Assembly: GCA_017451145.1 (NCBI GenBank)
Contig: JAFSSG010000011.1
Span: 1 to 32,577 of the forward strand
Origin: Clostridia bacterium
GTDB lineage: Bacteria > Bacillota_A > Clostridia > UBA1381
Length of the DNA: 32,577 bases
Direction: 5' to 3'
Position numbers and translations under genes: made by a program. Within the stretch, counting starts at the first letter, position 1. Each line of letters begins with the position of its first letter. Below the pieces are notes generated by a model. That model had not been told where the DNA came from, made no database searches, and saw nothing but the letters and a program-made list of their open reading frames with translations. Below are positions 7,192 through 15,761 of the stretch, in pieces.

Positions 7192-9687
7192 ATGGCAAAG
7201 AATTTTAAAGAAAAAGAACTTGATATGGAGGCTATCGCCAACCAAAAAATAGTTGATGTTGAGCTTAATTCCGAGATGAAAAAAGCATACATAGACTATG
7301 CGATGAGCGTAATTGTGGCACGTGCACTTCCTGATGTACGTGACGGTATGAAGCCTGTCCACCGCCGTATTCTCTACGATATGTACGAGTCGGGGCTTTT
7401 GTATGAGGCAGATTTCCGTAAGTCAGCATCAACCGTCGGTGATGTTTTGGGTAAATACCATCCGCACGGCGATGCGTCTGTTTATGATGCAATGGTACGA
7501 ATGGGACAGGATTTCTCTTTAAGATATCCGCTTATTCAGCCTAAAGGTAACTTTGGTTCGATTGACGGCGACCCACCTGCTGCATACCGTTATACTGAGG
7601 CGAAAATGTCCAAACTTGCGGCAGAGATGCTGTCGGATATTGAAAAGCAGACAGTTGATTTTGTTCCAAACTATGACGATAAGCTTTTAGAGCCTGATGT
7701 TTTGCCGTCAAGATTCCCAAATCTTTTGATAAACGGCTCATCCGGTATCGCCGTTGGTATGGCGACAAACATTCCGCCTCATAATCTTTCTGAGGTTATA
7801 GACGGTATAATCGCCACCATTGACGACCCGATGATTACAATAGACGAGCTTATGCAAAGCTATATAAAAGGCCCTGATTTCCCGACAGGTGGCGTTATTA
7901 TGGGCAAAAGCGGCATAAGAAAGGCATATACGACGGGCAGAGGCAAGGTGATTGTCCGTGCGAAAGCCGAGATTGAAGAGCTTGATAACGGACGGCAGAG
8001 GATTGTTGTAACCGAGCTTCCCTATCAGGTCAATAAGGCAAGGCTTGAAAAGTATATTAACGAGCTTGTCCGTGACGGCAAAATTGACGGTATTGCGTCA
8101 ACCCGTGACGAATCCGACTCGAATATGCACTTTATCATAGAAATCAAGCGTGACGCGAACGCAAACGTTGTTTTGAACAACCTCTACCGCTTTACGCAGA
8201 TGCAGGAAACCTTCGGCGTGATTATGATTGCCCTTGTCGATAAAGAGCCAAAGCTTTTGAATCTGCGTGAGATGATTGACGCGTATATACACCATCAGGA
8301 AGATGTTATAAAACGCAGAACAAATTTTGACTTGACAAAGGCTTTAGAGCGTCTGCACATTTTGGAAGGATATAAGATTGTTGTTGAAAACATTGACGAA
8401 GTCATTGAAATCATCAAAAAATCCTCCTCCGTTGCTGACGCAAAGGCAAATTTGGCAGAAAAATACGGGCTTTCCGACGCACAAACAACCGCTATCGTCC
8501 AGATGCAGTTAGGACGTTTGTCCGGCATGGAACGTGACAAAATCGAAACGGAATATGCACAGGTTTCCGAGCGAATTGCCACCTTACGCGATATCTTAGA
8601 GCACGAGGAGAAAATTTTGGCAATCGTCAAAGAGGACCTCGAAAAAATCAAGGAAAAATACGGCGACGACAGAAGAACAGAAATCTCCATGTCCGCCATT
8701 GATATTGATGATGAGGACTTAATCGAAGAGGAAGAGGTCGTAATAACCCTCACAAACACAGGCTATACCAAGCGTGTGCCCGTCGATACCTACCGCACTC
8801 AGCATAGGGGCGGACGCGGAATATCGGGACTTGCTACCCGTGAGGAAGATTTTGTGCGTCATTTGCTTACCACTTCTACGCATAACCACATACTTTTCTT
8901 CACAACACGTGGCATAGTTTATGACTTAAAGGCATACCAAATCCCCGAATCGGGACGTACAGCAAAGGGTACGGCGATTGTAAATCTTTTGCCTCTTGAC
9001 GCCGGTGAAAAGATAACGGCAATGCTTTCTGTCAAGGAGTTTAACGAAAATCATTACCTGACCTTTGTTACAAAGCTCGGAACAATTAAAAAGACCGACC
9101 TTTTGGCATACTCCAAGGTGCGTTCGGGCGGACTTCGTGCGATTGACCTTGCCGAAGACGACGAGCTGATCAGCGTAAAAATCACCGATAACGATAGCGA
9201 ACTTGTTTTAGGCACAAAAGACGGTATGGCGATACGTTTCCACGAAAGCGACGTTCGTCCTATGGGCAGAACGGCTCACGGCGTTCGCGGAATACGCTTA
9301 AAACCGGGCGATTACGTAGTTGATGCCGTGACTGTGCTTGACGGCACTAAGCTTCTAACGCTTACCGAGAACGGATACGGCAAAAAGACTGATTTTGACG
9401 AATACAGAGAGCAAACACGTGGCGGAAAGGGCATATTCAACTATAAGCTGACCGAGAAAACGGGTAAAGTTATCGGCTTAAAGGCCGTCACAGACGACGA
9501 CGATATAATGGTAATCACCTCCGACGGCGTTATAATCCGCACACACACGGCAGAAATCAGCACTTTTGGGCGTCAGACTCAGGGCGTTCGTGTTATGAAG
9601 CTTTCGGGCGACGTAAATGCCGTAAGCATAGCTACAACCCCTCATATTATTGAGGAAAATATAGAAAGCGAGGAAAACAATGAGTAA
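7192..9687 (+). CDS. gyrA: DNA gyrase subunit A
   Basis: An 831-residue breakage-rejoining subunit of DNA gyrase. The start at 7192 has GGAGG at 7179-7183. The N-terminal winged-helix/tower domain carries [19 protein letters not shown], and catalytic Tyr134 lies in AAYRYTEA. The C-terminal beta-pinwheel has the GyrA-box position as QHRGGRG (537-543), a relaxed form of QRRGGKG, plus a second box-like QTRGGKG at 741-747. The box favours gyrase over topoisomerase IV. In the quinolone-resistance region, [10 protein letters not shown] places Ala95 where most bacteria have Ser or Thr (E. coli Ser83); Asp99 matches E. coli Asp87. gyrB is not adjacent in the window. The end overlaps the cyclophilin gene by 8 nt. 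Confidence 0.95.
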   Translation: MAKNFKEKELDMEAIANQKIVDVELNSEMKKAYIDYAMSVIVARALPDVRDGMKPVHRRILYDMYESGLLYEADFRKSASTVGDVLGKYHPHGDASVYDAMVRMGQDFSLRYPLIQPKGNFGSIDGDPPAAYRYTEAKMSKLAAEMLSDIEKQTVDFVPNYDDKLLEPDVLPSRFPNLLINGSSGIAVGMATNIPPHNLSEVIDGIIATIDDPMITIDELMQSYIKGPDFPTGGVIMGKSGIRKAYTTGRGKVIVRAKAEIEELDNGRQRIVVTELPYQVNKARLEKYINELVRDGKIDGIASTRDESDSNMHFIIEIKRDANANVVLNNLYRFTQMQETFGVIMIALVDKEPKLLNLREMIDAYIHHQEDVIKRRTNFDLTKALERLHILEGYKIVVENIDEVIEIIKKSSSVADAKANLAEKYGLSDAQTTAIVQMQLGRLSGMERDKIETEYAQVSERIATLRDILEHEEKILAIVKEDLEKIKEKYGDDRRTEISMSAIDIDDEDLIEEEEVVITLTNTGYTKRVPVDTYRTQHRGGRGISGLATREEDFVRHLLTTSTHNHILFFTTRGIVYDLKAYQIPESGRTAKGTAIVNLLPLDAGEKITAMLSVKEFNENHYLTFVTKLGTIKKTDLLAYSKVRSGGLRAIDLAEDDELISVKITDNDSELVLGTKDGMAIRFHESDVRPMGRTAHGVRGIRLKPGDYVVDAVTVLDGTKLLTLTENGYGKKTDFDEYREQTRGGKGIFNYKLTEKTGKVIGLKAVTDDDDIMVITSDGVIIRTHTAEISTFGRQTQGVRVMKLSGDVNAVSIATTPHIIEENIESEENNE

Positions 9688-10333
9688 AAAAGCAAGAAAA
9701 ATTTTAAGTCTTGCCGTATCACTTTCGCTTATGACCTTGACAGGCTGTGGCGGAAATACGGCGAAAAAGGACGGACTTGATAAGTCCGATGCGGTGCATA
9801 TAAAAATCACTCTGACGAATAACAAGGAGATTGAAGCTGATTTGTACCCGCATATAGCACCGAAATCGGTGGAAAATTTCACAAAACTGATAGAACAAAA
9901 CTTCTTTGACGGACTGATTTTTCACAGAGTTATTGAGGGATTTATGATTCAAGGCGGAGGTTTTGACGAAAGCTTTTACGAGGGCAATTTCACATCAAAG
10001 GAAGCTGAGTCAATCCAGGGCGAATTTACTTCAAACGGCTTTAAAAATGAATTAAAGCATACCCGTGGCGTTCTGTCAATGGCAAGGACACAGGCACCGA
10101 ACTCCGCGTCGAGTCAATTCTTTATAATGCATCAGGATTATCCGTCTTTAGACGGGCAATATGCCGCATTTGGCGAGGTTACAAAGGGAATTGAGGTTGT
10201 TGACGAGATTGCAACAGGCAAAACAACGGCAATAGACGGCGAGATTTTGTATATGGGAAATAAATATCCGCAGACGATGACCGACGTTCCGGAAGAACCC
10301 GTTGTTATTAAAACTATCGAGATTGTGAAATAA
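9680..10333 (+). CDS. Cyclophilin-type peptidyl-prolyl isomerase lipoprotein
   Basis: A 217-residue protein with a lipoprotein signal ([20 protein letters not shown], lipobox LTGC, Cys23) and a cyclophilin domain from about residue 39. Active-site motifs are intact: FHRV with Arg83, QGGG at 91-94, SMAR at 133-136, SQFFIM at 145-150 and [11 protein letters not shown] at 157-167. It should catalyse proline cis-trans isomerisation during folding of exported proteins on the outer face of the membrane. Its start overlaps gyrA by 8 nt with GAGGAAAA as ribosome site, so it is translated from the gyrA mRNA. A strong terminator follows. The gyrA link is probably only operonic. Confidence 0.93.
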   Translation: MSKKARKILSLAVSLSLMTLTGCGGNTAKKDGLDKSDAVHIKITLTNNKEIEADLYPHIAPKSVENFTKLIEQNFFDGLIFHRVIEGFMIQGGGFDESFYEGNFTSKEAESIQGEFTSNGFKNELKHTRGVLSMARTQAPNSASSQFFIMHQDYPSLDGQYAAFGEVTKGIEVVDEIATGKTTAIDGEILYMGNKYPQTMTDVPEEPVVIKTIEIVK

Positions 10334-10345
10334 ATAAAATATATT

Positions 10346-10389
10346 CACAAAACAGCGTATATCCCAAGATATACGCTGTTTTGTGTTTT
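10346..10389 (+). terminator. Terminator of gyrA-cyclophilin operon
   Basis: An 18-bp perfect stem (10346-10363 with 10368-10385) with a CCAA loop, followed by TTTTA. Confidence 0.92.
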
Positions 10390-10573
10390 ATGTCCTGTGA
10401 ATTGCAGTGCCATATTTTTTGTTTCTGTGGGCAGTTTTTTGTACCCTTTTTTCTTTGCTTCCCTGCATCAAGGCTTTTTATTTCCTAATCCTTAGTTCCC
10501 TTACATCAGCAAAGTTTCTTTTTGTCTTAGCTCTTACTCCCCTGTGGAAATGGATTTTCGTGGTTTTTTTCTT
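10390..10573. other. Non-coding T-rich stretch
   Basis: No gene is supported. A 67-codon open frame at 10407-10610 has no ribosome site, runs into the repeat that follows, and is composed of Phe/Leu-rich low-complexity sequence, so it is not called. Nothing else is recognised here. Confidence 0.6.
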
Positions 10574-10623
10574 GGCTCCCTTGTGTAAGGGGAGCTGTCA
10601 CCGCAAGTGACTGAGGGGTTGTC
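10574..10623 (+). repeat. Palindromic intergenic repeat, unit 1
   Basis: A 50-nt unit beginning GGCTCCCTTGTGTAAGGGGA and ending GGGGTTGTC. It holds two stem-loops: GCTCC..GGAGC around CTTGTGTAAG, and GTCAC/GTGAC around CGCAA. Sequences of this type are a widespread dispersed repeat in gut Clostridia (recognised from memory, not searched). It is paired with an inverted copy 42 nt downstream. Confidence 0.75.
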
Positions 10624-10664
10624 CCTTTATTGCTATTTTTTATTAGAATAGGCTTTTTTGAAAA

Positions 10665-10716
10665 AACAATCCCTCCGTCAGCCTATGGCTGACACCTCCC
10701 TTTACACAAGGGAGGC
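10665..10716 (-). repeat. Palindromic intergenic repeat, unit 2 (inverted copy)
   Basis: Read on the minus strand it starts GCCTCCCTTGTGTAAAGGGA and ends GGGATTGTT, aligning along its length with unit 1. The two hairpins are kept by paired changes: CCTCC/GGAGG instead of GCTCC/GGAGC, and GTCAGCC/GGCTGAC instead of GTCAC/GTGAC. Conservation of pairing rather than sequence suggests the structure matters. A 13-nt fragment of the same end (GACAAGGGAGGCT) recurs at 10741-10753. Confidence 0.75.
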
Positions 10717-10920
10717 TTAGTGGTGGTGGATTGGACTTTAGACAAGGGAGGCTAATATAAAATATCTTTAAAATATCTTGGCGTTATTCAATATAAGCTT
10801 TCACATATTATACCGCAAATCATTTGTCTTTTCAACTGCGTCATTTTAAAAAAACAATAACATCCCCCAGTACACTTTAAATAACTGTCAAGATTTGAGA
10901 TTGAGGGATTATTGCACACA
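10717..10920. other. Non-coding spacer before the S-layer gene terminator
   Basis: Holds only the 13-nt repeat fragment at 10741-10753. The rest is AT-rich, with no supported gene or RNA. Confidence 0.5.
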
Positions 10921-10951
10921 AAAAGAGTTGGACTAAAAGTCCAACTCTTTT
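10921..10951 (-). terminator. Terminator of the S-layer gene
   Basis: A 14-bp stem (AAAAGAGTTGGACT and its complement, 10921-10934 with 10938-10951) with a 3-nt loop, ending in TTTT on the minus strand, 24 nt after the stop codon. Confidence 0.88.
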
Positions 10952-10974
10952 AAATTTGTTTTTCTTACTTGATA

Positions 10975-13900
10975 TTAGTCAGCAAGGATTTCGTAGATTT
11001 CTACAACCTTATCATCAACTATCAAAGCAAGTGCATATTGTGCATCGTCAGCAGCTTTTGTGCCTTCCAAAGTATCGTACAACTTCGTGCCGTTGATACC
11101 ACGAGCTAACAACTTAGCAGCACCGTTTGCATCGTTTGCTACAGCTGTATGTCCCCATACGATCTGACCAATCTTGCCGTTATAAGCTGTAACAACAGTT
11201 ATAGCATCGTCCCAAACACCATTGCCGTTTGCATCTACAAATGATTCGCCAAGGTCATAACTACCGTTGGTGTTTGCATCTGTATATGTTTCAGCAGGTG
11301 TTGCTACCGGAGCATCAGTAATTCTCCAGTTCTTGAAGTTTTCTGCTACAAGTACGCCCTCTGCATCAAGCTTATCTTTAGCTGCAACTTCGCTATCTGT
11401 ATCATAGGTGTAGATTACACAATCATCTGCAAGTGAGTATGTCTCAAATGCGTCGATATCAAGAGGACCTTCACCTGTAACAGTATTAGCTAACAAGCTA
11501 ACTGAATTTGTACCTGTCTTAACAACTAAGCCCTTAACAAGTAAGATATCATCATTGCTGCCGATTGTGCTACCCCACTTAGTATTGTCATAGTTTCCTG
11601 CACCAAACAAACCTGCAAGACCGATAGTACCGGTAGATGTGATATTAGCGATTGTGATAGGCTTGTAAGCATCTACCAAACCGTCAGAATCCTTGGTGTA
11701 GAAGAATGCTGTACCACGAACAGGAGTGATATATGCACCATTACCGCTATCTGCGAACTTAGGCTCGAAGTCTAAAGTTGTCTTTTCGCCATTTAAGAGA
11801 ACCTTTAACTGATCAACAGGATCTCCGTCAGCGTCTGAACCCTTTGACCAACCGTCTGCATCGATAACTGCAAATCTTGAATTTGCACTATAGTCGAATC
11901 CAGCCTTTGTCAAGATAACCAATGAGTAAGTTGTTGTTGAACCGATCTTACCAAAACCTGCACCGTTGTAGATTTCTTCATCAATGAATTCATTTGCCTT
12001 CATTGCTGTGTAATCCTTATAAGATGATGCACCGTCTGTGTTGATAACACCAGTTGCACTGCCGATACCTACTGTACCAACCTTAGCAACAGACTCTTTG
12101 TAAGCTGCACCTGTGAATGCTACAGGAGATACTGCTTTAATAGAATTGATTTGTCCGCTCTTAACTGTATATTCAACTACACAGTTGATAACACTTGCAC
12201 CTGCTGTAACACCAGCAACTGCAACGTTAGGAGTTTCAACAGATTTTACGCCGCCATTTGCTGTATAGATAGAAGCATCTTTAGCTTCGTAAGCTTTTCT
12301 TGTTCCATCAGGAAGAACAAGAGTTATATCTGTCTTGTCAGTAACTTTTGCAAGAATTGCATAGTTCTTAGAATCTTCAACTGCTTCGTCATTGTAGCTG
12401 TAAACTCTGCCGAAAGAGTCAAGGTAAATTGTGTTGTAGGTTTCGCCAACCTTTAAGCCAACGTTTGCCTTATCTGTAGCAGCATATGTTTCGCCATTGA
12501 TAACGAAAGCGTTTTCGCCTGTACCGTCTTCGATAGATGAAACTTTACCGGAGATAGTATCTCTTGAAACAAGAACTGTTATATTCTCGTTTGTTGAATC
12601 GATAACTGTACCAGCACCGATCTTTGTCTTAATAGCGATTACATCGTCTTCTTGAAGATCTTTAAGCTCGATTGCCTTGTCGTCAACAGTTACAGAAATC
12701 TTAACAGAATCTGTATCTATATCGTTATCAGCAATTGTGATGCTCTTGTATGAACCAAGGTTATTGCCAGCAGGTGAGAACTTAACTGTAGTAGATTCGT
12801 TCTTGTAGCTTACGTTTGAAACCTGACCCATGATATATGCGTCAACAAAGATTGTGTCATAGTTTGTTGCATTAGAAGCAACCTTAGCAAACTTAACATT
12901 GCCTGTTGCAGCATCTAAGATGTTCTTGATTTGAGTGTCATCAGCAGCTGTACCAACAGTTGTGTAATACAAATCGCCGTTTACATAAACTTTAACTGTG
13001 TTCTCAAAGGTGTACTTTGTTGTACCGAATTTGATCTTCTTGTTTGTGTTGTAGTCAACGTTTTCTAAATCGTCAGCTGCAACTTCTTTTGTTTCAACAG
13101 CATCTGTCTGTGCAGCAAATACAAGGTGGATCTTGTCATTGTGATCTACATACAAGATTGCTCTAACTTGCTGTTGGATTGAGTTTGAAAGATCAATACC
13201 GTTTTCGATTACAGCCTTGTTGATTGTACCAGTAGTTGTAGCAGTTGGCTTTACTGTGAAGAATCTGTCAGCATCTGTTGCTGCTTTGTAGTCAGAAGTT
13301 ATATTTGTAAGTTTAACTTCACCTGCAGCCGGGAAGCTGTCAACAGTAGCCTTGATTTCAAAACCTTCGAACTTGTCAGAAAGGATTGACTTGTACTCAT
13401 TTGTGCCTGTACCGTCAAGCTTCTTGTATGAGTTACCATCAAGTCTGTACTCGCTGATACCAAGAACAGGAATTGTTACAGCGTTGTAAAGCATTTGAGC
13501 AACTTGGCCTCTCTTTAAAGGTGTGTCGTTAGAAACAGCAACGCCCTTGTTGATGCCTGAAGATGCAGCCATTGTGGTGTAACCTGTAGGCCAGCCACCG
13601 TATGACTCAGCATAGTCGCCATAACCTGTGATCTTTGTAAGCATTACGCACATTTGAGCGTATGTTACATTTTCCTGTGGTGCGAATGTTGTGTCATTCA
13701 TACCATTGATGAAGCCTTGAGCAACACCTACGTTAACGTAACCTGTAGCCCATGAAGCTTTTTCGTTTACATCAGTAAACTTTGATGATCCAGCAGCTGC
13801 CTGAGCGTCGCCCATCATATTAAGAGCACCAACGATCATAGTAGCAGCTTCTGCTCTTGTGATTTCGCCGTCCGGCTTGAAAGAACCGTCTTCATAACCA

Positions 13901-14052
13901 TGAACGACATCCAATGCTGAAAGTACATCGATAGCTTCAGCATAGTTTGTGCTATCTACATCGGTAAATTTAGCTGCACTAACTGCAACGAGTGTGCTTG
14001 CTGATAATGCCAATGCGATAACAGCGGAAATTACTCTTTTGAAATTTTTCAT
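10975..14052 (-). CDS. S-layer protein with three SLH domains
   Basis: A 1025-residue secreted cell-surface protein. A signal peptide (residues 1-26, cut after VSA) is followed by three SLH repeats at about 29-80 (motif ITRAEAA), 92-143 (VTYAQM) and 150-193 (LKRGQVA). SLH repeats anchor proteins to secondary cell-wall polymers. The remaining 830 residues are beta-rich, Val/Thr/Asp/Asn-rich and low in Cys, as in self-assembling S-layer proteins. Near the C terminus two EF-hand-like calcium loops sit in tandem: DANTNGSYDLGE (925-936) and DANGNGVWDD (940-949), resembling dockerin-type loops. Codon use is strongly biased, like tuf, implying very high expression. A GGGAGG site lies 10 nt before the ATG, and two promoters lie upstream. 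It is probably the main S-layer subunit, but a minor SLH surface protein is possible. Confidence 0.9.
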   Translation of the reverse strand: MKNFKRVISAVIALALSASTLVAVSAAKFTDVDSTNYAEAIDVLSALDVVHGYEDGSFKPDGEITRAEAATMIVGALNMMGDAQAAAGSSKFTDVNEKASWATGYVNVGVAQGFINGMNDTTFAPQENVTYAQMCVMLTKITGYGDYAESYGGWPTGYTTMAASSGINKGVAVSNDTPLKRGQVAQMLYNAVTIPVLGISEYRLDGNSYKKLDGTGTNEYKSILSDKFEGFEIKATVDSFPAAGEVKLTNITSDYKAATDADRFFTVKPTATTTGTINKAVIENGIDLSNSIQQQVRAILYVDHNDKIHLVFAAQTDAVETKEVAADDLENVDYNTNKKIKFGTTKYTFENTVKVYVNGDLYYTTVGTAADDTQIKNILDAATGNVKFAKVASNATNYDTIFVDAYIMGQVSNVSYKNESTTVKFSPAGNNLGSYKSITIADNDIDTDSVKISVTVDDKAIELKDLQEDDVIAIKTKIGAGTVIDSTNENITVLVSRDTISGKVSSIEDGTGENAFVINGETYAATDKANVGLKVGETYNTIYLDSFGRVYSYNDEAVEDSKNYAILAKVTDKTDITLVLPDGTRKAYEAKDASIYTANGGVKSVETPNVAVAGVTAGASVINCVVEYTVKSGQINSIKAVSPVAFTGAAYKESVAKVGTVGIGSATGVINTDGASSYKDYTAMKANEFIDEEIYNGAGFGKIGSTTTYSLVILTKAGFDYSANSRFAVIDADGWSKGSDADGDPVDQLKVLLNGEKTTLDFEPKFADSGNGAYITPVRGTAFFYTKDSDGLVDAYKPITIANITSTGTIGLAGLFGAGNYDNTKWGSTIGSNDDILLVKGLVVKTGTNSVSLLANTVTGEGPLDIDAFETYSLADDCVIYTYDTDSEVAAKDKLDAEGVLVAENFKNWRITDAPVATPAETYTDANTNGSYDLGESFVDANGNGVWDDAITVVTAYNGKIGQIVWGHTAVANDANGAAKLLARGINGTKLYDTLEGTKAADDAQYALALIVDDKVVEIYEILAD

Positions 14053-14080
14053 AATTTCAAATCCTCCCTTTTTCTATTTT

Positions 14081-14116
14081 GAAAGGGTGTATTCTGTATT
14101 CCGAGTGCACCCTTTC
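14081..14116 (-). promoter_or_regulatory. 5' leader hairpin of the S-layer mRNA
   Basis: GAAAGGGTG (14081-14089) pairs with CACCCTTTC (14108-14116), giving a 9-bp stem just upstream of the GGGAGG ribosome site (14063-14068). There is no T-run, so it is probably a 5' stabilising or translation-tuning element of an abundant mRNA. Confidence 0.6.
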
Positions 14117-14170
14117 TTTCTCACATCGGAACTATGTGTTGCCAAAGCGACACGCCTTGACTATGCATTG

Positions 14171-14199
14171 ATTGTAGCACCGATATTTCGGTCTGTCAA
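14171..14199 (-). promoter_or_regulatory. S-layer promoter P1 with palindromic spacer
   Basis: On the minus strand, TTGACA (14194-14199), a 17-nt spacer, TACAAT (14171-14176). The spacer contains the inverted repeat ACCGA-N4-TCGGT (14179-14192), a possible operator. A second inverted repeat (14201-14215 with 14223-14236, one bulge) abuts the -35 on its upstream side. The leader would be about 110 nt. Confidence 0.85.
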
Positions 14200-14200
14200 T

Positions 14201-14498
14201 GCTATTTTTGCAGTTGTAACATAACTGTAAAATAGCTGTCAAAGAAAAATACTTGTGTAATTTTTCTGCAATCTCGCAGAAATCTCAACAAATACCCTTT
14301 AACAACCCTTTAAATTATATACAACTTTACCGCATAATTTTACACCCAAAAAACCGATTTGTCAAGGTTTTTGAAAGATTATCGTCATTTTTTTCCTTTT
14401 CTGCCATTTTTTGACGCTGTTTTTATGAATTTTGACATATTTTGGGATTTTGTCTGACTTTCTTCCTATTATATGATGTTATTTTTTTTGCTTTGATA
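14201..14498. other. Rest of the divergent S-layer/prfA control region
   Basis: The gap between the divergent S-layer and prfA genes (14053-14568) contains no gene. Besides the promoters listed it has a 14-bp imperfect inverted repeat (14201-14236), a 7-bp hairpin (TTTCTGC, 14263-14269 with 14276-14282) and an ACCCTTTAAC/ACCCTTTAA direct repeat near 14294-14313. The sequence is very AT-rich. Confidence 0.6.
14337..14365 (-). promoter_or_regulatory. S-layer promoter P2 (upstream)
   Basis: On the minus strand, TTGACA (14360-14365), a 17-nt spacer, TAAAAT (14337-14342). It has the same direction as P1, about 166 bp upstream. Tandem promoters are common before abundant S-layer genes. Confidence 0.7.
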
Positions 14499-14539
14499 TT
14501 GATTTTTTTGGGAAAATACTATATAATACTGGCAGTATT
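14499..14539 (+). promoter_or_regulatory. prfA promoter with palindrome at the start site
   Basis: TTGATT (14499-14504), a 17-nt spacer, TATAAT (14522-14527). A 15-nt inverted repeat, AATACTG-G-CAGTATT (14525-14539), covers the end of the -10 and the predicted start point; it could be an operator or a short 5' hairpin. Confidence 0.75.
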
Positions 14540-14568
14540 TATGTGACTTGGAAAGGAATGGCAATTTT

Positions 14569-15648
14569 ATGTTCGATAAACTCGAATCGCTCGAAAAAAG
14601 ATTTGAAGAGGTTAACCGCAGATTATCTGCCCCTGATATTATAAATGACCAAAAGGCTTTTAAAGAACTTTGCAAGGAAAGCTCCGACCTTTCCGAAATT
14701 GTGGAAAAGTACCGCGAATATAAAAAGGCGAAGGAAACGGTCGCCGAATGCAAAGAGATTCTGCAGAGCGGGGACAAGGAACTTGCCGAACTCGCAAAGG
14801 CGGAACTTGCCGATAGCGAGGACGCAATTTCGCAAATTTCGGAACAGCTGAAAATTCTACTGTTGCCGAAAGACCCTAATGATGAAAAGAATGTTATTAT
14901 TGAAATCCGCGGCGGTACGGGCGGTGAGGAGGCGGCACTTTTTGCCGCAGACCTTTTCAGAATGTATTCCATGTACGCAGAGAGCAAGGATTGGAAGATA
15001 GACATTCTCTCATCTAACGCTACCGACATAGGTGGGTACAAGGAAATAACCTTTTCGGTCAGCGGTCTTGGGGCATATTCCCGATTTAAATTCGAAAGCG
15101 GTGTTCACCGCGTTCAGCGTGTTCCGACAACCGAGTCGCAGGGACGTATTCAGACGTCCGCCGCAACTGTTGCGGTGCTTCCCGAAGTAGAAGAGGTTGA
15201 AGTAGATATAAACCCGAATGACCTTCGCATAGATGTTTTCCGTGCAGGTGGACCGGGCGGACAGTGCGTAAACACTACCGACTCGGCCGTTCGCATAACC
15301 CACATCCCGACAGGGATCGTCGTTTCCTGTCAGGACGAAAAATCACAGTTTAAAAATAAGGACAAGGCAATGAAGATTTTGCGGTCACGTATTTTTGAGG
15401 TTATGGAGGCGGAACGCAATTCGCAGATTGCCGATGCGAGAAAGTCACAAATCGGCTCGGGCGACCGCAGCGAACGCATCCGCACCTACAACTATCCGCA
15501 AAGCCGTGTGACCGATCACAGAATAAATCTTACATTATATAAATTGGAACAAATTCTAAACGGTGCGATAGACGAGCTTATCGACGCTCTCATTACAGCC
15601 GACCAAGCCGCAAAAATGGCGGCAGGAACTGAAGATGAATTAGCGTGA
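14569..15648 (+). CDS. prfA: Peptide chain release factor 1
   Basis: A 359-residue class-I release factor that ends translation at UAA and UAG. The GGQ motif (230-232, in GGPGGQCVN) triggers peptidyl-tRNA hydrolysis in the ribosomal peptidyl-transferase centre. The codon-reading tripeptide is PTT (186-188, in [20 protein letters not shown]), an RF1-type PxT rather than RF2 SPF. The middle residue Thr and the Cys after GGQ (usually His in E. coli RF1) are variants. The ATG at 14569 has GGAAAGGA upstream; an in-frame TTG at 14548 precedes that ribosome site and is rejected. prmC, often next to prfA, is absent. The gene is followed by an acyl-CoA synthetase on the same strand. Confidence 0.96.
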   Translation: MFDKLESLEKRFEEVNRRLSAPDIINDQKAFKELCKESSDLSEIVEKYREYKKAKETVAECKEILQSGDKELAELAKAELADSEDAISQISEQLKILLLPKDPNDEKNVIIEIRGGTGGEEAALFAADLFRMYSMYAESKDWKIDILSSNATDIGGYKEITFSVSGLGAYSRFKFESGVHRVQRVPTTESQGRIQTSAATVAVLPEVEEVEVDINPNDLRIDVFRAGGPGGQCVNTTDSAVRITHIPTGIVVSCQDEKSQFKNKDKAMKILRSRIFEVMEAERNSQIADARKSQIGSGDRSERIRTYNYPQSRVTDHRINLTLYKLEQILNGAIDELIDALITADQAAKMAAGTEDELA

Positions 15649-15694
15649 AATCACGTTAACTATATAAAGCCGGTATTTTGGCATAACGGCGACA

Positions 15695-15740
15695 CGCCTT
15701 ATCAGCCCACGGATAAGGCGAAGCGTAATATTTTGTGGGC
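15695..15740 (+). ncRNA. Candidate H-type pseudoknot in the leader of the acyl-CoA synthetase gene
   Basis: Stem 1: CGCCTTATC (15695-15703) with GATAAGGCG (15712-15720), 9 perfect bp. The loop contains GCCCAC (15705-15710), which can pair with GTGGGC (15735-15740), 6 perfect bp. Loops of 1, 1 and 14 nt fit classical H-type geometry. Stem 2 ends 2 nt before the AAAGG ribosome site (15743-15747), so folding could control translation. It matches no riboswitch class I recognise. The pairing is seen directly; the function is inference. Confidence 0.45.
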
Positions 15741-15761
15741 AGAAAGGCTATGGAAATTATT

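Noticed and set aside
8295..8759. 154-codon minus-strand frame inside gyrA
   Set aside because: Ser-rich shadow of gyrA coding sequence, with no promoter or ribosome site.
10407..10610. Possible 67-residue protein in the repeat-containing gap
   Set aside because: No ribosome binding site; Phe/Leu-rich low-complexity product; runs into the palindromic repeat.
10574..10753. CRISPR-like array
   Set aside because: Two units are inverted, not direct, with one spacer-like interval and no cas genes.
14053..14568. Replication origin or DnaA-box cluster in the AT-rich divergent gap
   Set aside because: No clear TTATNCACA boxes and no dnaA/dnaN nearby; promoters explain the AT content.
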